Shown here piece by piece: positions 1-9,687 of a stretch of 64,000 nucleotides of DNA. Under the pieces are notes generated by a model. That model saw only the letters and a program-made list of their open reading frames with translations. It ran no database searches and was not told the DNA's origin. Source of the DNA: Xanthomonas arboricola (GTDB taxonomy: Bacteria; Pseudomonadota; Gammaproteobacteria; Xanthomonadales; Xanthomonadaceae). Position 1 is the first letter of the stretch, and every line of letters begins with the position of its first letter. The position numbers and the translations under genes are program-made. The DNA is taken from contig NZ_MIGY01000001.1 of assembly GCF_002940665.1 (NCBI RefSeq), positions 620,001 through 684,000 of the forward strand. Direction: 5' to 3'.

Positions 1-1597
1 ACTCGTGGTCGTAGGTCGCCTGCAGGTACGGCTTGACCATTGCACCATCCAGGCGCACCTGGAAGCCGATGCGGCCGACCATCGAGTCGATGTCCTGATC
101 GGCGTAGCCCAATGCGGTGGAGCTTTCGTTGCTCTCGGTGTAGCCATCGAGCTTGAGCTTCTGCCAGGTCAGGCCGACCACCGGGCCGTACTTGACGTTG
201 CCTTCGCCCAGCGAATAGCCGGCGTTGACCGCGGCAGTGAGATTGCTGCCGTCCGGCGAGCCGCTGTGCACGCGGGTGGCCGGCCCCAGCTGCACTTCGC
301 GGTCGACGTCGTAGCTCAGCCAGCTGTAGCTGACCTGCGCGTTGACCCAGACCGGGCCGGTGTACCAGCCGAAGAAGCCGCCCAACGTGGTGTCGTCCTG
401 CTTGAAGCTGCCGTTACGGTTGCCGAAGTCGGCGTCCATGCTGCCGAAGCCGGCAAAGCCGCCGAACACCAGGTCGCCCGCAGTCCAGTCCACACCGAAC
501 AGGCCGGCCGGGGCCATGCCGTCGTACAGATCGGCGTGGTCGTAACGCTGCATGTCGCCACGCACGCTACCCCACCAACGCAGGCCATCGGCGTCCGGCT
601 TGCCGTCCAGATGCCAGGCCACCTGGTCGGCACGCGCGCGGCCGATCGCCTGCGCCGAATGCGTGAGCACCTGCTGCAGACGCGGCGCTTCCAGCAGCGA
701 GATGGCGTACTCGCCCAGGATCTGGTGGGTGGCGGTGGTCGGGTGGATGCCATCGGCGAACACATAGGTGTTGGGCGCGTTGGCGGCGACCAGGCTGGTC
801 GGGTTGCAGGCCGGCAGCGGCACGGCGGGGTTGCAGGCGGTGCTGGTGACGTTGCTGAAGCCGTAGGTGCCCGGATCGGCGACCACTTCCTGCAGGATGT
901 GGAAGGTGTCGACCGGGATCACGCGCAGGCCGGCCGACCGCAGGCCATTGAACAATGCGGTGTTGTAGGCGGTTGCCGCAGCAGTGCCCTGCGCCATCGC
1001 GGCGGCACCGCCGGCACGGAAGCGCGGGGTGATGCCCACGTCCGGAATGGTCGGCACCATCACATAGCGCGCGCCGGCGGCCTGCAAGGCGCCGACCGCA
1101 CCGACCTGCGCAGTGACCGCGTTGCCGATGATGGCCTGCGCCTGGGCCGGCACAGCTGCAGCGGCGAGCAGATCGTTGGCGCCGCCCCATACGGTGTAGA
1201 GCGCATTCGGGTTGGCCTGGCCGCCGTTGGCGCTCAGGTAGGTGTTGATCTGGCTGGTCACCGAAGGCGCGGCACCGAGCACGCTGGTCGAACCGGCCTG
1301 GATGCGGGCACCGCCGGCGGCGTAGTTGTCGCCGGTCTGGCCATTGCCGTTGGGCGCGGCATTGGTGCCGTAATGGTCGGCGACGTACTCGGCCCAGACC
1401 CAGCCCGGGTTGGTGGTGAACTTGCCGGTGACGGCGCGCGAGGCGGCCGGCAGCAACGGGTTGTAGTAACCGCTGTCGGTGAGGCTGTCACCGAAGAACA
1501 CGGTCTGGTCGAACTCAGACGCGGCCATGGCCGGGGTGGCCGCAATGGCGATGGCCACGGCCATCAGGGAACGGATCGGGCGAAGGGTTGAAGCCAT
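1..1597 (-). CDS. GDSL esterase/lipase with autotransporter barrel (EstA-like), 3' end outside window
   Basis: Reads leftward from the ATG at 1597 and is still open at base 1, so about 532 N-terminal residues are present. A signal peptide (hydrophobic core, ending near AMAA at 22-26) precedes the GDSL block FFGDSLTDSG, with candidate nucleophile Ser38. The WGGANDL block (GxND) and the late DGIHPT block, carrying the Asp and His of the triad, are also present. From about residue 300 the sequence turns into alternating short aromatic strands typical of an autotransporter beta-barrel. Family knowledge: such enzymes display a lipase/esterase passenger on the outer membrane and cleave short- to medium-chain esters. 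The barrel end, with the usual terminal aromatic residue, lies outside the window. The opposite strand is open over the same stretch, which I treat as a high-G+C shadow. Confidence 0.93.
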   Translation of the reverse strand, partial: MASTLRPIRSLMAVAIAIAATPAMAASEFDQTVFFGDSLTDSGYYNPLLPAASRAVTGKFTTNPGWVWAEYVADHYGTNAAPNGNGQTGDNYAAGGARIQAGSTSVLGAAPSVTSQINTYLSANGGQANPNALYTVWGGANDLLAAAAVPAQAQAIIGNAVTAQVGAVGALQAAGARYVMVPTIPDVGITPRFRAGGAAAMAQGTAAATAYNTALFNGLRSAGLRVIPVDTFHILQEVVADPGTYGFSNVTSTACNPAVPLPACNPTSLVAANAPNTYVFADGIHPTTATHQILGEYAISLLEAPRLQQVLTHSAQAIGRARADQVAWHLDGKPDADGLRWWGSVRGDMQRYDHADLYDGMAPAGLFGVDWTAGDLVFGGFAGFGSMDADFGNRNGSFKQDDTTLGGFFGWYTGPVWVNAQVSYSWLSYDVDREVQLGPATRVHSGSPDGSNLTAAVNAGYSLGEGNVKYGPVVGLTWQKLKLDGYTESNESSTALGYADQDIDSMVGRIGFQVRLDGAMVKPYLQATYDHE

Positions 1598-1754
1598 GGG
1601 AGTGCCTGCTCAAGGTAGTGTGGAACTGGACCGGACCTGCTGACGTACGCCGGCGAATGGCGCATGGTTTCACCCTCGCCGCCCGCGCTCACGCTGCATT
1701 GCCGCATAACGCAAAAACGCGCGCCCTGACGGCACGCGATGCCACAATGATGAC

Positions 1755-1955
1755 ATGAACATTCAACTCAACGGCACCCCGCGAGACATTCCCGACGACC
1801 TGCTGCTGGCAACCCTGCTGGAGCAGGAAGGTCTTGCACAACGGCGCGTGGCGGTGGAGATCAATGGCGAAATCGTGTCGCGCGGGCGGCATGCCACGCA
1901 CCGGTTGCGTGCCGGCGATGTGGTGGAGATCGTGCACGCGCTGGGCGGCGGTTGA
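1755..1955 (+). CDS. thiS: Sulfur carrier protein ThiS
   Basis: A 66-residue ubiquitin-fold protein starting [13 protein letters not shown] and ending ALGGG. The C-terminal Gly-Gly is the signature of ThiS, which is adenylated and then thiocarboxylated to donate sulfur for the thiazole ring of thiamine. Length is normal for the family. thiG begins 49 bases downstream on the same strand, so the two probably form an operon ended by the terminator at 2923. I saw no TPP riboswitch (no CTGAGA core) in the roughly 150 bases upstream. Confidence 0.95.
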   Translation: MNIQLNGTPRDIPDDLLLATLLEQEGLAQRRVAVEINGEIVSRGRHATHRLRAGDVVEIVHALGGG

Positions 1956-2004
1956 TGCGACGCGCAGGCCGGCGCAGCTGCGCGCGATCGGTGATAATCG
2001 CCCG

Positions 2005-2799
2005 ATGACCAATACCGCCCCCTCTGATGCGCTGATCATCGCCGGCAAGCCCTACCGTTCGCGCCTGCTGACCGGCACCGGCAAGTTCAAGGACCTGGAC
2101 GAAACCCGCCTGGCCACCGAAGCGGCCGCCGCGCAGATCGTCACCGTTGCGATCCGCCGGGTGAACATCGGCCAGGACCCGAACGCGCCCAGCCTGCTCG
2201 ATGTGCTGCCGCCGGATCGCTACACGCTGCTGCCCAACACCGCCGGCTGCTACACCGCCGAGGACGCAGTGCGCACCTGCCGGCTGGCGCGCGAGCTGCT
2301 GGACGGCCACAACCTGACCAAGCTGGAGGTGCTCGGCGACGAGCGCACGCTGTACCCGGATGTGGTGCAGACGCTCAAGGCCGCCGAACAACTGGTGGCC
2401 GACGGCTTTGAGGTCATGGTCTATACCTCCGACGATCCGATCCTGGCCAAGCGCCTGGAAGAGATCGGCTGCGTGGCGGTGATGCCACTGGCCGCGCCGA
2501 TCGGCTCCGGGCTGGGCATCCAGAACAAGTACAACCTGCTGGAAATCATCGAAAACGCCAAGGTACCGATCATTGTCGATGCCGGCGTAGGCACGGCATC
2601 GGATGCGGCGATCGCGATGGAGCTGGGCTGCGACGGCGTGCTGATGAACACCGCCATCGCCGGTGCGCGCGATCCGATCCTGATGGCGAGCGCGATGCGC
2701 AAGGCGATCGAGGCCGGACGCGAAGCCTTCCTGGCCGGGCGGATTCCGCGCAAGCGGTATGCCTCGGCGTCGAGTCCGGTGGATGGCGTGATTGGATGA
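2005..2799 (+). CDS. thiG: Thiazole synthase ThiG
   Basis: A 264-residue TIM-barrel protein. It condenses 1-deoxy-D-xylulose 5-phosphate, dehydroglycine and ThiS thiocarboxylate sulfur into the thiazole phosphate of thiamine. Family landmarks are visible: [10 protein letters not shown] near the N-terminus, [27 protein letters not shown], the glycine-rich [14 protein letters not shown] and [14 protein letters not shown], and [15 protein letters not shown]. The ATG at 2005 gives the usual ThiG start ([17 protein letters not shown]). An in-frame upstream ATG would overlap thiS and has no family support. The gene follows thiS directly and is followed by a rho-independent terminator. Confidence 0.96.
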   Translation: MTNTAPSDALIIAGKPYRSRLLTGTGKFKDLDETRLATEAAAAQIVTVAIRRVNIGQDPNAPSLLDVLPPDRYTLLPNTAGCYTAEDAVRTCRLARELLDGHNLTKLEVLGDERTLYPDVVQTLKAAEQLVADGFEVMVYTSDDPILAKRLEEIGCVAVMPLAAPIGSGLGIQNKYNLLEIIENAKVPIIVDAGVGTASDAAIAMELGCDGVLMNTAIAGARDPILMASAMRKAIEAGREAFLAGRIPRKRYASASSPVDGVIG

Positions 2800-2922
2800 G
2801 TGGGTGGGCTGCTTTGACATTGCCGTCGATGCGCACCGCCTGGCCGTGTGACGCGCCGGATGTGGCCGTTGCTGGATCGCGCGTTGCTGCACGTGCTCCC
2901 TCACGCCGTACCCTCACCCCAA

Positions 2923-2957
2923 CCCCTCTCCCCAAGGTAGAGGGGCTTTTGTTTTTT
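2923..2957 (+). terminator. Rho-independent terminator after thiG
   Basis: Stem CCCCTCT (2923-2929) pairs with AGAGGGG (2939-2945) and is followed by a T-rich tract with one G break (2946-2957). It sits between the thiG stop and the trmB start at 2973, so it should separate thiamine-gene transcription from trmB. Confidence 0.75.
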
Positions 2958-2972
2958 GATGTGACTTAACTC

Positions 2973-3731
2973 ATGACTGATCCTTTCACCAGCGACGGCG
3001 CCAAGATGCCGCCCAAGCCCTTCACCATCGAAGAGGGCCGCCGGCAGGTGCGCAGCTTCGTGCTGCGCCAGGGCCGCTTCACCCCGGCGCAGCAGCGCGC
3101 GTTCGACGAGTTGTGGCCGCGCTTCGGCCTGGACTACAGCGGTGCGCCGCGCGATCTCGATGCGGCCTTCGGCCGTCCCGCACCCAAGGTGCTGGAGATC
3201 GGCTTTGGCAATGGCGCGGCACTGCGCTTTGCCGCGCAGCAGGACCCCAGCCGCGACTACATCGGCATCGAGGTGCATGCGCCCGGCGTCGGTCGCCTGC
3301 TCAATGCGCTGGACGATGATGGCAGCACGCATGTGCGCCTGTATCACCACGATGCGGTGGAAGTGCTCGAACACGAGATCGCCGATGGCGCGCTTGACGA
3401 GGTGCGCATCTACTTCCCCGATCCGTGGCACAAGAAGCGCCACAACAAGCGCCGCCTGATCCAGCCGGCGTTCGCGCAGCTGGTGGTGCGCAAGCTGCGC
3501 GATGGCGGCCGCCTGCATGCGGCCACCGACTGGGCCGATTACGCCGAACAGATGTGGGACGTGCTCGACGCCACCCCGGGCCTGGTCAATCGCGCAGGCC
3601 CGCGCGGCCACGTCGAACGCCCCGCCTGGCGCCCGCAGACCCACTTCGAAACCCGCGGCCAGAAGCTCGGCCACGGCGTGTGGGATCTGGTTTATGACCG
3701 GGATTCGGGAGCGGGGATTGGGGATTCGTAA
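2973..3731 (+). CDS. trmB: tRNA (guanine-N7-)-methyltransferase TrmB
   Basis: A 252-residue SAM-dependent methyltransferase that makes m7G46 in the tRNA variable loop. The SAM-binding motif [12 protein letters not shown], the acidic IGIEVH strand and the TrmB signature [15 protein letters not shown] are all present. The last ten or so residues ([10 protein letters not shown]) are encoded by the left arm of a GGGATTCGGG-type repeat that begins at about base 3700. The native C-terminus probably ended near DLVYDR and has been extended by the repeat. The SLC13 permease gene starts 74 bases after the stop, right at the far end of the same repeat. Confidence 0.95.
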   Translation: MTDPFTSDGAKMPPKPFTIEEGRRQVRSFVLRQGRFTPAQQRAFDELWPRFGLDYSGAPRDLDAAFGRPAPKVLEIGFGNGAALRFAAQQDPSRDYIGIEVHAPGVGRLLNALDDDGSTHVRLYHHDAVEVLEHEIADGALDEVRIYFPDPWHKKRHNKRRLIQPAFAQLVVRKLRDGGRLHAATDWADYAEQMWDVLDATPGLVNRAGPRGHVERPAWRPQTHFETRGQKLGHGVWDLVYDRDSGAGIGDS

Positions 3732-3804
3732 CAGCGCTACCCCGCATACTCGACGCCGCAGTCGCCTGACCAATCCCCACTTCCGAATCCCGAATCCCCG
3801 CCCC
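3700..3804 (+). repeat. Intercistronic inverted-arm repeat, copy A
   Basis: Left arm 3700-3728 is built of GGGATTCGGG / GGGGATTG units. Right arm 3772-3804 is the complementary series AATCCCC / CGAATCCCG. The roughly 43-base loop begins TAACAGC, like the AACAGC that starts the loops of copies B and C. The arms could fold into one long RNA hairpin in several registers. The left arm overlaps the 3' end of trmB and the right arm ends one base before the permease ATG at 3806. Confidence 0.8.
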
Positions 3805-3805
3805 G

Positions 3806-5668
3806 ATGGACACCGCGCTGACACTGACCAACGATATGAAGCTCGTCCTCGGGCTGGTCGGTTTCACGATGGCGATGTTTTTGTTCGAGCGCATCCGCGC
3901 CGACGTGGTGGCCTTGATCGTGCTGGTGGTGCTGGGCGTCACCGGGCTGGTGGCGCCGGAAGAACTGTTCGGTGGTTTTTCCGGTAACGCGGTGATGAGC
4001 ATCATCGCCACCACCATTCTCGGTGCGGGGCTGGAGCGCACCGGTGCGTTGAATCGGCTGGCGACCTGGTTGCTGCGGCGCTCGCACGGCAGCGAACAAC
4101 GCTTGATGATGATGACGCTGGCCATCTCCGGCCTGAATTCGTCCTTCATGCAGAACCCGTCGGTGATGGCCTTGTACCTGCCGGTCGCCTCGCGTCTGGC
4201 TGCGCGCACCGGGCTGACCTTGCAACGCATGCTGCTGCCGATCGCCGCGGCCATCGTGATGGGTGGCGCGCTGACCATGGTGGGCAATTCGCCGTTGATC
4301 CTGCTCAACGATCTATTGGTTTCCGCCAACAACAACCTACCTTCGGGCATGGCCAGCATCGAGCCGTTGACGATGTTCGCGCCGCTGCCGATCGGCGTGG
4401 CCCTGCTGATCGCCGCACTGCTGTATTTCCGTTTCTACGGCGACCGCAAGCTGATCGAAGAAGAGCGCCTGATCAACGAAGGCGTCACGCCCTCACGCAC
4501 CGAGAGCTATTTCGCCAAGACTTATGGCATCGACGGCGATGTATTCGAGCTCACCGTCAGCGCCGAAAGCCCGCTGGTTGGCATGACCCTGGGCGAAGCC
4601 GAAGCGCTGCACGACGCGCCGTTGTTGCTGGCCCTGAAGACCGGCAACGACACCCGCCTGGCGCCGCCGGCCGACATGCGCATCTGGGTCGGCAGCGTGC
4701 TCGGCGCGATGGGCCCGCGCCAGGAAGTGGCCGACTTTGCGCAGAACCAGTTCCTGCGCATGTCCTCGCGCCTGCGCAACCTGGGCGACCTGTTCAATCC
4801 CAGCCTGGCCGGCATTTCCGAAGCGTTGATTCCGCCCAACTCGCGGCTGATCGGCAAGACCGCCGCCGAGTTGCGTCTGCGCAAGCAGAGCGGCATCAGC
4901 CTGCTGGCGATCAACCGCGACAAGCAGGTGATCCGCGAGGACGTGCGGAATGTGGCGCTGCGCGGCGGCGACATGCTGGTGTTCCACAGCATCTGGCAGG
5001 ATCTGGCGCAGGCAGCGGAAAGCCGCGATTTCGTGCCGGTGACCGACTTCCCCAAGGGCGAGCAGCGCCCGCACAAGTTCAAGATCGCCATGGCGATCTT
5101 CGCCTTCACCATCCTGATCGCGCTGACCTCGCGGCTGCCGGTGGCGCTGACGTTGATGACTGGCGTGGCCTGCATGCTGGTCAGCGGCGTGCTGCGCATG
5201 GACGAGGCATACGCCTCGATCAACTGGAAGACCATCTTCATGATGGCCGGCCTGATTCCACTGGGCTGGGCGATGGACAGCAGCGGCACTGCGGCCTGGG
5301 TTGCAGGCCACACCATCGACCGCCTGCCCGAGGGCATTCCGGTGTGGGCACTGGAAATCAGTCTGGCGCTGCTGACCACCGCGTTCTCGCTGGTGATCAG
5401 CCATGTCGGCGCCACCATCGTGATGGTGCCGATCGCGGTCAATCTGGCATTGGCAGCCAACGGCAACCCCACCGCGTTCGCACTGATCGTGGCGTTGTCG
5501 GCATCCAACAATCTGATGACCGCATCCAACCCCGTGATCTCGATGGTAGCCGGCCCGGCCAACTATCAACCGCGCGAGCTGTGGCGCGTGGGCGCACCGC
5601 TGTCGCTGATCTACATCGTGGTGATGGTGTCGATGATCAACCTGATGTTCTGGTGGGCAGCGCGCTGA
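3806..5668 (+). CDS. SLC13-family permease with two RCK_C (TrkA-C) domains
   Basis: A 620-residue inner-membrane transporter with a split layout. About five hydrophobic segments come first (residues 10-220). A soluble middle of roughly 200 residues (about 235-420) follows, with two TrkA-C-like halves (VGMTLGEAEALHDAPLLLALKTG and LIGKTAAELRLRKQSGISLLAINR). A second membrane block starts at about residue 430. The repeated SGLNSSFMQNPSVMALYLP and SASNNLMTASNPVISMVAGP stretches are the paired hairpin/NP motifs of the divalent anion:Na+ symporter fold. The substrate cannot be read from sequence: dicarboxylates, citrate or sulfate are the family options. There is no sulfate gene nearby to argue for sulfate. 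The ATG directly follows repeat copy A. Confidence 0.88.
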   Translation: MDTALTLTNDMKLVLGLVGFTMAMFLFERIRADVVALIVLVVLGVTGLVAPEELFGGFSGNAVMSIIATTILGAGLERTGALNRLATWLLRRSHGSEQRLMMMTLAISGLNSSFMQNPSVMALYLPVASRLAARTGLTLQRMLLPIAAAIVMGGALTMVGNSPLILLNDLLVSANNNLPSGMASIEPLTMFAPLPIGVALLIAALLYFRFYGDRKLIEEERLINEGVTPSRTESYFAKTYGIDGDVFELTVSAESPLVGMTLGEAEALHDAPLLLALKTGNDTRLAPPADMRIWVGSVLGAMGPRQEVADFAQNQFLRMSSRLRNLGDLFNPSLAGISEALIPPNSRLIGKTAAELRLRKQSGISLLAINRDKQVIREDVRNVALRGGDMLVFHSIWQDLAQAAESRDFVPVTDFPKGEQRPHKFKIAMAIFAFTILIALTSRLPVALTLMTGVACMLVSGVLRMDEAYASINWKTIFMMAGLIPLGWAMDSSGTAAWVAGHTIDRLPEGIPVWALEISLALLTTAFSLVISHVGATIVMVPIAVNLALAANGNPTAFALIVALSASNNLMTASNPVISMVAGPANYQPRELWRVGAPLSLIYIVVMVSMINLMFWWAAR

Positions 5669-5687
5669 GCCGCACCACCTTCAGCAG

Positions 5688-6029
5688 TCACCCAAGCACC
5701 ACCCGCTCGCCCTCGATGCGCACCGGCACCGCCAGCAGCGACTGACCACGGCACGGGCCGCTGATGCATTCGCCGCCACTTAGCTCGAACGCTGCGCCGT
5801 GCGCTGCGCACACCAGATGGCCATCCTTGGTCTTGAGGAACTGGCCAGGCGCCCAATCCAGGCGGCGGCCCGCATGCGGGCAGACGTTCAACCAGGCCCG
5901 TACCTGGGCGCCATCGCGATACAGCACCAGCGACTCCGGGCCGCCGTCCCAGACCGCCTCGACTTCCAGAAATCCGGCATCGGGAATCTGCGCCAGTTCG
6001 GCAAGCGTGGTAGACGATGACGAGGACAT
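5688..6029 (-). CDS. Rieske [2Fe-2S] domain protein
   Basis: A small 113-residue cytoplasmic Rieske ferredoxin. The two cluster-binding motifs are intact: CPHAGRRLDW (C-x-H) and CAAHGAAF (C-x2-H), about 17 residues apart. The frame is open upstream to 6077, but the ATG at 6029 (MSSSSSTTLAEL) gives the expected compact domain. No oxygenase subunit or reductase is adjacent, so the partner is unknown. It converges on the SLC13 permease with a 19-base gap. Confidence 0.88.
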   Translation of the reverse strand: MSSSSSTTLAELAQIPDAGFLEVEAVWDGGPESLVLYRDGAQVRAWLNVCPHAGRRLDWAPGQFLKTKDGHLVCAAHGAAFELSGGECISGPCRGQSLLAVPVRIEGERVVLG

Positions 6030-6272
6030 GCGGTCAGCTGTGCGAAAACGGACTGCGATTGTGGCACGCGTCTGCATCGCTCTGACGTGGTGGCTACCGC
6101 CCGCGCTGTTGCTGGCCCACGGGCGCTGCTACGGGCCTGTAAGGCGGCGTGCCCCACCACATCGGATGTGATGGATTTAAAAAAACGACCCTGAACTTAA
6201 CGAAGTTTTCACTCAATGACATGCAACCGCAACGATACTGCCTGCCTGTTTCCTGCCCGGCAGCCCACCGCC

Positions 6273-6548
6273 ATGCCTGCACGTCTCTTCCAATTCGGCA
6301 ACCTCCACCATCTGTTTGCCCCGCGCAAGCCGCGTCACCCGCTGGTGCGGGTTGCCGCCGGCCTGGCGGGTCTGGTCATCCTTGCGGTGCTGATCTTCTT
6401 CAGCGTGTTCGTGGGCGCGGCGATGATCCTGGGCGGCATCGCCTGGAAGCTGTTGAGCAAGTCGAACCGTCGCACGCCGCAGCAGGCACGTGTGGTCGAG
6501 GCCGAGTACCGTGTGGTGCGCAAGCCCGCGCTGCCGTTGTCGCACTGA
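6273..6548 (+). CDS. Small inner-membrane protein of unknown function
   Basis: A 91-residue protein (MPARLFQFGNLHHLF...) with a basic N-terminus, one long hydrophobic stretch of about 35 residues (VAAGLAGLVILAVLIFFSVF then VGAAMILGGIAWKLL, possibly two close helices) and a basic, Arg-rich tail. The frame opens earlier at 6216, but the ATG at 6273 gives a cleaner membrane topology. I do not recognise the family. It may be a conserved Xanthomonadaceae hypothetical. Confidence 0.6.
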   Translation: MPARLFQFGNLHHLFAPRKPRHPLVRVAAGLAGLVILAVLIFFSVFVGAAMILGGIAWKLLSKSNRRTPQQARVVEAEYRVVRKPALPLSH

Positions 6549-6764
6549 GGCGTCATTCCACCGCCTCCAGCGCGGTGAACATCCAATCCCGAATCAGTCG
6601 CGCAGGTATTGACCGGTCTGCGCGAGTTTGCGTGCGCCGATGCAAGCCGTGATAGCAGACCTGCCAGCCAGACGTTGTGCCGCACTGCACGCTGCAGCGC
6701 GGCGGTTCCGTCATGCACAGCCAAACGGCTAGACTCACGTGTCCTGTTCCCCAAGGATGCGTGC

Positions 6765-7478
6765 ATGACCCACGATGTGATTCCCGCCGCCGATGTTCCG
6801 CGCATTCCGGTGGTTGGTGGCGGCAACTTTCCGGTGCACCGCATCTACTGCGTCGGCCGCAACTTTGCCGATCACGCGCGCGAAATGGGCGCCACTGCGC
6901 CAGCCTCCAAGGCAGAGCGTGGCCAGCCGACGTTTTTCATGAAGCCTGCCGATGCGATCGTGGTCGGTCATGGCGACCACATTCCTTATCCGCCCGGCAC
7001 CAGGGAACTGCACCACGAAGTGGAGCTGGTGGTGGCACTGGGCAGCGATGCGCCGGCCGGTGAATTGCCGGTGGAGCAGGCAGAAGCGCTGATCTACGGC
7101 TATGGCGTGGGCCTGGACCTGACCCGACGCGATCTGCAGGCGGCCGCCAAGGCCAAGGGCCTGCCGTGGGACATCGCCAAGGGATTCGACCACTCCGCGC
7201 CGATCAGCGAGTTGGTGCATGCCGGCGAAGTAGGCGCGCTGGAAGCCTTGAACCTGTCGCTGGAGGTCAACGGCCAGGTACGTCAGCAGTCGTTGCTGGA
7301 TCAGATGATCTGGAACGTGCCCGAGATCCTGCATGAGCTCTCCAAGCTCTACGCATTGCGCGCGGGCGACCTGATCTTCATGGGCACGCCGGCCGGTGTC
7401 GGCCCGCTGCTGCCGGGCGATCAGTTCAGCGCACGCCTGGAAAACGTCGCCGAGCGCCACGGCATCATCGCGGGCTGA
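6765..7478 (+). CDS. Fumarylacetoacetate hydrolase (FAH) family protein
   Basis: A 237-residue member of the FAH superfamily (fumarylpyruvate/acylpyruvate hydrolase-like), which uses a bound divalent metal to hydrolyse C-C or C-O bonds of beta-keto acids. Landmarks: IYCVGRNFADHAREMG, FFMKPADAIV, LHHEVELVVALG (metal-binding E-x-E), GYGVGLDLTRRDLQ, and the late GDLIFMGTPAGVGPL. The ATG at 6765 has an AAGGA about 7 bases upstream. The frame is open earlier (6609), but that part lacks family similarity. The exact substrate cannot be assigned. mscL follows 60 bases later. Confidence 0.92.
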   Translation: MTHDVIPAADVPRIPVVGGGNFPVHRIYCVGRNFADHAREMGATAPASKAERGQPTFFMKPADAIVVGHGDHIPYPPGTRELHHEVELVVALGSDAPAGELPVEQAEALIYGYGVGLDLTRRDLQAAAKAKGLPWDIAKGFDHSAPISELVHAGEVGALEALNLSLEVNGQVRQQSLLDQMIWNVPEILHELSKLYALRAGDLIFMGTPAGVGPLLPGDQFSARLENVAERHGIIAG

Positions 7479-7538
7479 CACCCAGCCCGCTACGATCACG
7501 CCGCGGCAGTTGGTCCGCGACCGCATCTGGAGTGCGCT

Positions 7539-7970
7539 ATGGGAATGGTCAGCGAATTCAAGCAATTCGCGATGCGTGGCAATGTCATCGACCTGGCGGT
7601 CGGTGTCGTCATCGGTGCAGCGTTCGGCAAGATCGTCACTGCGCTGGTGGAAAAGATCATCATGCCGCCGATCGGCTGGGCCGTCGGCAATGTGGATTTT
7701 TCGCGCCTGGCATGGGTGCTCAAGCCAGCCGGCGTCGATGCCACCGGCAAGGAAATTCCGGCGGTGGCGATCGGCTACGGCGATTTCATCAACACCGTCG
7801 TGCAGTTCGTGATCATCGCCTTCGCGATCTTCATGGTGGTCAAGCTGATCAACCGCCTGACCCACCGCAAGCCTGATGCCCCCAAGGGCCCGAGCGAAGA
7901 AGTGCTGCTGTTGCGCGAGATCCGCGATGCGTTGAAGAACGACACGCTCAAGACACCTGGCGTGCCGTAA
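7539..7970 (+). CDS. mscL: Large-conductance mechanosensitive channel MscL
   Basis: A 143-residue inner-membrane channel that opens on membrane tension to release solutes during hypo-osmotic shock. The N-terminal amphipathic helix and TM1 ([20 protein letters not shown]), the conserved IIMPPIG, the periplasmic loop, TM2 ([18 protein letters not shown]) and the C-terminal helix ([13 protein letters not shown]) are all in order. Length is normal. GGAG lies just upstream of the ATG. A short palindrome follows the stop. Confidence 0.97.
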   Translation: MGMVSEFKQFAMRGNVIDLAVGVVIGAAFGKIVTALVEKIIMPPIGWAVGNVDFSRLAWVLKPAGVDATGKEIPAVAIGYGDFINTVVQFVIIAFAIFMVVKLINRLTHRKPDAPKGPSEEVLLLREIRDALKNDTLKTPGVP

Positions 7971-7985
7971 GCGGACACGTCCGCT
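7970..7985 (+). terminator. Palindrome at the mscL stop, possible terminator
   Basis: AGCGGACACGTCCGCT is a perfect 16-base palindrome starting on the last base of the mscL TAA. It can form a 6-bp stem with a 4-base loop. There is no T-run, so termination is only a guess. Confidence 0.35.
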
Positions 7986-8079
7986 GCGCGACTTCGTGCA
8001 GGAGGATGACCTTTCGCACGCAGACGGGGGACCTCGCGCTGATAAGCTCGGGGTCCCCTTGTCGTTGGAGCCGCCCTGC

Positions 8080-9498
8080 ATGCGTCGCCTCGCTGTTGCC
8101 ATCTCTGCCCTCCTCGCCTGCGCGCCCGCACTCGCCGCACAGACCTCCATCGCCGATGACGCACTGCGCACCGCCGCGCAGCTGCGCGAGCAGGCCCTGG
8201 CCGACGCCACCGGCTTTGCGGTGGTGGAATCGTTGACCACCGAAGTGGGCCCACGCATTGCCGGCGGCGAGGCCGACCCGCGCGCGGTGGCCTGGGCCAA
8301 GGCCAAGTTCCAGTCGCTGGGCTTTGACAAGGTGTGGACCGAGCCGGTGAGCTTTCCGAAGTGGCAGCGGCGCAGCGAACAGGCCGCGGTGATCGGCGCG
8401 CATGCGCAGCCCCTGCACATCACCGCACTGGGTGGCAGCCCGGGCGGCACCGTCGAAGGCGAGGTGGTGCGCTTCGAAAACCTGGCCGCACTGCAGGCCG
8501 CACCGGCCGGCTCGCTGGCCGGCAAGATCGCATTCGTCGATTACCAGATGACCAAGGCGCGCGACGGCAAGGATTACGGCAATGGCGGCGCAGTGCGCAG
8601 CAAAGGCCCGTCGGAAGCGATCCGCAAGGGTGCGATCGGCTTCGTGATGCGCTCGGCCGGCACCGACTCGCACCGTGTGCCGCATACCGGCATCACCCGT
8701 TTCGATGAAGGCGTGACGCCGGTGCCGGCAGCAGCGTTGTCGGTACCCGATGCCAACCAGCTTGCGCGCCTGACCGCGCTGGGCAGCACGCGTGTGCGGC
8801 TGGCACTGGATTGCGGCTGGGATGGCACGGCGACCTCGTACAACGTCATCGGCGAAATCACCGGGCGCAGCAAGCCGAAGGAAGTGGTGGTGATCGGCGG
8901 GCATCTGGATTCGTGGGATCTGGGCACCGGCGCGATCGACGACGGCGCCGGCGTGGCGATCACCATGGCCGCAGGCCACCTGATCGGCCAACTCAAGCAG
9001 GCGCCCAAGCGCAGCATCCGCGTGGTGGCCTTCGCCAACGAGGAGCAGGGCCTGTACGGCGGCAAGGCGTATGCGGCCGCGCACGGCAAGGATGCCAAGG
9101 ACATGGCGCTGCATCAGATCGGCGCGGAGAGCGATTTTGGTGCCGGGCGCATCTATGCGTTCAACACCGGCTCGGCGGCACCGGACGAGTCGCGCGCAGC
9201 GACCAGACAGATTGCCGAGGTACTCGCGCCGTTGGGCATCGCGTATGAGCCGAGCAAGGGCGGCCCCGGCCCCGATGTCGGGCCGATTTCCGCCAAGGGA
9301 GGTGCCTGGGCGTGGCTGGCGCAGGACGGCACTGACTACTTCGATCTGCACCACACCGCCGACGACACGCTGGACAAGATCGACCCCAAGGCGCTTGCGC
9401 AAAATGTCGCGGCCTACACGGTGTTTGCGTACCTGGCGGCCGAAGCCGATGGCGATTTCGGCAGCCGCGCAAAAAGCGTGCAGCCGCCGAGCGAATAA
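8080..9498 (+). CDS. Exported M28-family zinc peptidase
   Basis: A 472-residue protein with a clear signal peptide (MRRLAVAISALLACAPALAA). A PA-domain-like insert (about 130-240) leads into the M28 catalytic domain. Zinc ligands and catalytic residues are visible: GGHLDSWDLG (His275), GAIDDGAG, FANEEQGLYGG (catalytic Glu and ligand Glu), and the final DLHHTADDTLDKI. The organisation resembles plasma glutamate carboxypeptidase-type dipeptidases/aminopeptidases, so it probably trims peptides in the periplasm or outside the cell. The ATG at 8080 was chosen for the signal peptide; the frame is open to 7996. Confidence 0.93.
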   Translation: MRRLAVAISALLACAPALAAQTSIADDALRTAAQLREQALADATGFAVVESLTTEVGPRIAGGEADPRAVAWAKAKFQSLGFDKVWTEPVSFPKWQRRSEQAAVIGAHAQPLHITALGGSPGGTVEGEVVRFENLAALQAAPAGSLAGKIAFVDYQMTKARDGKDYGNGGAVRSKGPSEAIRKGAIGFVMRSAGTDSHRVPHTGITRFDEGVTPVPAAALSVPDANQLARLTALGSTRVRLALDCGWDGTATSYNVIGEITGRSKPKEVVVIGGHLDSWDLGTGAIDDGAGVAITMAAGHLIGQLKQAPKRSIRVVAFANEEQGLYGGKAYAAAHGKDAKDMALHQIGAESDFGAGRIYAFNTGSAAPDESRAATRQIAEVLAPLGIAYEPSKGGPGPDVGPISAKGGAWAWLAQDGTDYFDLHHTADDTLDKIDPKALAQNVAAYTVFAYLAAEADGDFGSRAKSVQPPSE

Positions 9499-9687
9499 CT
9501 GCATTTGCAGACGTCGCGGGCGCACCTCGGTTGAGTGCGCGCGGCATAGAGCACGCGCACACCGCGCGTGATCTGTGCCGATACCGACATCGCAGTGCCG
9601 ATTGCCAGCGCCCAGGCACGTCCTGGTCGCTGCAGGTCTCAAGCACGCCATCCGCCTTTCGCTTCCACTCCAGGACGAGCACACACA

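Noticed and set aside
1598..1754. TPP riboswitch before thiS
   Set aside because: No CTGAGA core or THI-box layout is visible in the gap.
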